Of a DNA stretch of 64,000 nucleotides, positions 61,496 to 64,000 are shown one piece after another (position 1 is the stretch's first letter; every line of letters starts with the position of its first letter). Location of the stretch: the NCBI RefSeq assembly GCF_025376885.1, contig NZ_JAHUBR010000001.1:2666001-2730000 (forward strand), in the 5' to 3' direction. This stretch comes from Pseudoruegeria sp. SHC-113. GTDB lineage: Bacteria; Pseudomonadota; Alphaproteobacteria; Rhodobacterales; Rhodobacteraceae. The notes under the pieces were generated by a model. The model had not been told where the DNA came from. It ran no database searches and was given only the letters and a program-made list of their open reading frames with translations. A program made the position numbers and the translations under genes.

Positions 61496-64000
61496 CTACT
61501 CTGCCGCCTCCAGATACTCTTCCAGCGGCGGGCAGGTGCAGATCAGGTTGCGATCGCCGTGCACGTTGTCCACGCGGCCCACGGGCGGCCAGTATTTGTC
61601 GACCTTGAAGGCCCCCGGAGGGAAGCAGCCCTGCTCGCGGCTGTAAGGGCGATCCCAGTCGCCCACCAGCGAGGCCACGGTATGCGGCGCTTGTTTCAGC
61701 GGGTTGTTCAGCGGATCGATCCGCCCCGCTTCCACATCCGCGATTTCCGAGCGGATCGAGAGCATCGCGTCGACGAAACGGTCAAGCTCCGCCTTTGTCT
61801 CGCTCTCGGTGGGCTCCACCATCAGCGTGCCGGCTACAGGCCAGCTCATGGTCGGGGCGTGGAAGCCCGAATCCATCAGCCGCTTGGCGATATCGTCCAC
61901 CGTGATCCCGGCGCTGTCGGTGTAGGGGCGGGTGTCGAGGATGCACTCATGGGCCACACGCCCCTGCCCGCCTTTGAACAGCACCTCGTAGGCGCCGGAC
62001 AGCCGCTTGGCGATGTAGTTGGCGTTCAGGATGGCGACCTTGGTGGCCTGCGTCAGCCCCTCGCCGCCCATCATCAGCACGTAAGCCCAGCTGATCGGCA
62101 GGATTGAGGCCGAGCCATAGGGCGCGGCCGACACCGGGCCTTCCACGCCGGAGGCCTCCGGGTGGCCCGGCAGGTAGGGCGCCAGATGTGCCTTCACGCC
62201 AATCGGGCCCATGCCGGGGCCGCCGCCGCCGTGGGGGATGCAGAAGGTCTTGTGCAGGTTCAGGTGGCTCACATCGCTGCCAATCTCGCCGGGCTTCGCA
62301 AGCCCGACCATGGCGTTGAGGTTGGCCCCGTCCAGATAGACCTGCCCGCCGAACTGGTGCGTGATCGCGCAGACCTCTTTCACCGTCTCCTCAAACACGC
62401 CGTGGGTGGAAGGATAGGTGATCATGCAGGCGGCAAGGTTGTCCCCCGCCGATTCCGCCTTGGCGCGGAAATCAGCCAGATCCACGTCGCCGTTTTCGGC
62501 CGATTTCACCACCACGACCTTCATCCCCGCCATCTGTGCCGACGCCGGGTTAGTGCCATGGGCAGAGACCGGGATCAGGCAGATGTCGCGGTGATGATCG
62601 CCGCGTGCCTTGTGGTAGGCGGCGATCGTCAGCAGGCCTGCGTATTCCCCTTGCGCACCGGAGTTCGGCTGCATGGACATCGCGTCATAGCCGGTGATCT
62701 CGCAGAGCTTGGCCGAGAGATCCTCGATCATTTTCGCATAGCCCTTGGCCTGCTTGCGCGGCGCAAAGGGGTGCATCGTGCCGAACTCGGGCCACGTCAC
62801 CGGCATCATCTCGACGGCGGCGTTGAGCTTCATCGTGCAGGAACCGAGCGGGATCATCGCGCGGTCCAGCGCCAGATCACGGTCCGCGAGGCGGCGCATG
62901 TAGCGCATCATCTCGGCTTCGGCGCGGTTCATGTGGAAGATCGGATGCGTCAGGTACTCGCTTTCCCGCAGCATCGAGTCCGGGAAGTTCAGCTCCAGCA
63001 CGGAGGTGTATTTCCGATCCGTCCCCAGCCATTGCGGCGCATCGGCCTTCACGCCGAAGGCTTTCCAGACCGCTTCCACAAGCTTGTGGTCGACGATCTC
63101 ATCCACGGAAATCCCGATCCGCGTCTTGCCCACGGCGCGCAGGTTCACGCCCTCGGCGACGGCGGATTTCATGATCGCCTTCTGGAAGGCCCCCACTTCC
63201 ACGGTGATCGTGTCGAAGAAGGCTTTCGTTTCCACGTTGAAGCCTGCGTCGCGCAACCCGTTGGCCAGCGTGCAGGCGTTGAAGTGGATCATCTCGGCGA
63301 TGGAGCGCAGCCCCTTGGGCCCATGGAACACCGCAAAGAAGGAGGCCATCACTGCCAAGAGCGCCTGCGCGGTGCAGACGTTGGAGGTGGCCTTCTCGCG
63401 GCGGATGTGCTGCTCGCGCGTTTGCAGGGAAAGGCGATAGGCCTTGCCGCCCTGCGCATCCACCGACACGCCCACGATGCGGCCCGGCATGGCGCGTTTG
63501 AAGGCATCCTTGCAGGACATGAAGGCCGCATGCGGGCCGCCATAGCCCATCGGCACGCCGAAGCGCTGCGCGGACCCGACGGCAATATCGGCCCCCATCG
63601 CGCCCGGCTCCTTGATGAGCGTGAGCGCCAGCAGGTCAGTTGCGACGATGCCCACGGCCTTGGCGGCGTGCAGCGCGTCCATTTCAGCCGCGAAATCGCG
63701 GATCTCGCCGTAAGTGCCCGGATATTGGAAGATCGCACCGAAGACCTTATCGGCCTCCAGATCCTCCGGCGCGCCCACGATCACCTCGATGCCCAAGGGG
63801 GCTGCGCGGGTCTGCATCACCGCGATGTTCTGCGGGTGGCAGTTTTCATCCACGAAGAAGGCCGTGGCTTTCGATTTCGCCACGCGCTGCGCCATCGTCA
63901 TGGCTTCGGCGCAGGCGGTGGCCTCGTCCAGAAGCGAAGCGTTGGCGATCTCAAGCCCGGTGAGATCGGCCACCATCGTCTGGAAGTTCAGAAGCGCCTC
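61496..64000 (-). CDS. gcvP: Glycine dehydrogenase (decarboxylating), P protein, 5' end outside window
   Basis: 834 residues visible of about 950; the frame is open through the window edge, so the N-terminal ~115 residues are missing. PLP enzyme of the glycine cleavage system: decarboxylates glycine and passes the aminomethyl group to GcvH lipoate. PLP lysine in [16 protein letters not shown]; other signatures [23 protein letters not shown] split over the loop, [11 protein letters not shown], and [13 protein letters not shown]. Confidence 0.97.
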   Translation of the reverse strand, partial: EALLNFQTMVADLTGLEIANASLLDEATACAEAMTMAQRVAKSKATAFFVDENCHPQNIAVMQTRAAPLGIEVIVGAPEDLEADKVFGAIFQYPGTYGEIRDFAAEMDALHAAKAVGIVATDLLALTLIKEPGAMGADIAVGSAQRFGVPMGYGGPHAAFMSCKDAFKRAMPGRIVGVSVDAQGGKAYRLSLQTREQHIRREKATSNVCTAQALLAVMASFFAVFHGPKGLRSIAEMIHFNACTLANGLRDAGFNVETKAFFDTITVEVGAFQKAIMKSAVAEGVNLRAVGKTRIGISVDEIVDHKLVEAVWKAFGVKADAPQWLGTDRKYTSVLELNFPDSMLRESEYLTHPIFHMNRAEAEMMRYMRRLADRDLALDRAMIPLGSCTMKLNAAVEMMPVTWPEFGTMHPFAPRKQAKGYAKMIEDLSAKLCEITGYDAMSMQPNSGAQGEYAGLLTIAAYHKARGDHHRDICLIPVSAHGTNPASAQMAGMKVVVVKSAENGDVDLADFRAKAESAGDNLAACMITYPSTHGVFEETVKEVCAITHQFGGQVYLDGANLNAMVGLAKPGEIGSDVSHLNLHKTFCIPHGGGGPGMGPIGVKAHLAPYLPGHPEASGVEGPVSAAPYGSASILPISWAYVLMMGGEGLTQATKVAILNANYIAKRLSGAYEVLFKGGQGRVAHECILDTRPYTDSAGITVDDIAKRLMDSGFHAPTMSWPVAGTLMVEPTESETKAELDRFVDAMLSIRSEIADVEAGRIDPLNNPLKQAPHTVASLVGDWDRPYSREQGCFPPGAFKVDKYWPPVGRVDNVHGDRNLICTCPPLEEYLEAAE

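Overview
The window looks like chromosomal DNA of a GC-rich alphaproteobacterium of the Rhodobacteraceae (Roseobacter group). Reasons: the dcw cluster order with an SDR and DUF2484 genes inserted, clustered GANTC (CcrM) sites near cell-division genes, a DUF1127 protein followed by an array of CCTCCTCCC hairpins (the CcaF1/CcsR arrangement known from Rhodobacter sphaeroides), and a NasTS/NrtABC/NirBD/NasA assimilation locus.

Layout. 1-0.5 kb: 3' end of an FAD-linked hydroxyacid dehydrogenase. 0.7-25.8 kb, minus strand: envelope and division cluster mraZ-rsmH-ftsL-ftsI-murE-murF-mraY-SDR-murD-[ParB-like gene on the opposite strand]-ftsW-murG-murC-DUF2484-DUF2484-small membrane protein-murB-ddl-ftsQ-ftsA-ftsZ-lpxC-bamD-recN, mostly with ATGA or TGATG overlaps. 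25.8-28.8 kb: long upstream region, mrp, then on the plus strand ccaF1 (DUF1127) and 13 hairpins that each display CCTCCTCCC, arranged as six modules and closed by a terminator. 28.9-31.2 kb: succinate-semialdehyde dehydrogenase plus an HpcH/HpaI aldolase. 31.2-39 kb: surface-protein region with a VWA protein ending in a beta-barrel, thyX, a surface lipoprotein paired with a Slam-like barrel, DUF817, a glyoxalase and a DUF1194 VWA protein. 39-47.4 kb: regulators (LdtR-like MarR, XRE), sdhE, an aminotransferase, a MATE pump, PPK2, small genes, an SDR and a ParA-type ATPase. 47.6-61.3 kb: nitrate/nitrite assimilation locus nasT-nasS-(leader)-nrtA-nrtB-nrtCD-nirB-nirD-nasA-TrpD-like-cysG-like. 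End: tRNA-Ala(CGC) and gcvP (5' end outside the window).

How the parts work together. The nitrate locus encodes sensor (NasS), RNA-binding antiterminator (NasT), its RNA target in the nrtA leader, uptake (NrtABC), both reductases and siroheme supply. The leader holds two ANTAR-type hexaloop hairpins, the second overlapping the 5' arm of an intrinsic terminator. That terminator's apical loop is CCTCCTCCC, the same anti-Shine-Dalgarno-like motif carried 13 times by the sRNA array 21 kb away. The strongest leads are the expanded array, this shared motif, the Slam/lipoprotein pair, the VWA-barrel protein, the degenerate methyltransferase domain fused to the siroheme dehydrogenase, and a ~105-bp palindromic repeat (two full copies, one partial) that occurs only between convergent transcription units in this window.
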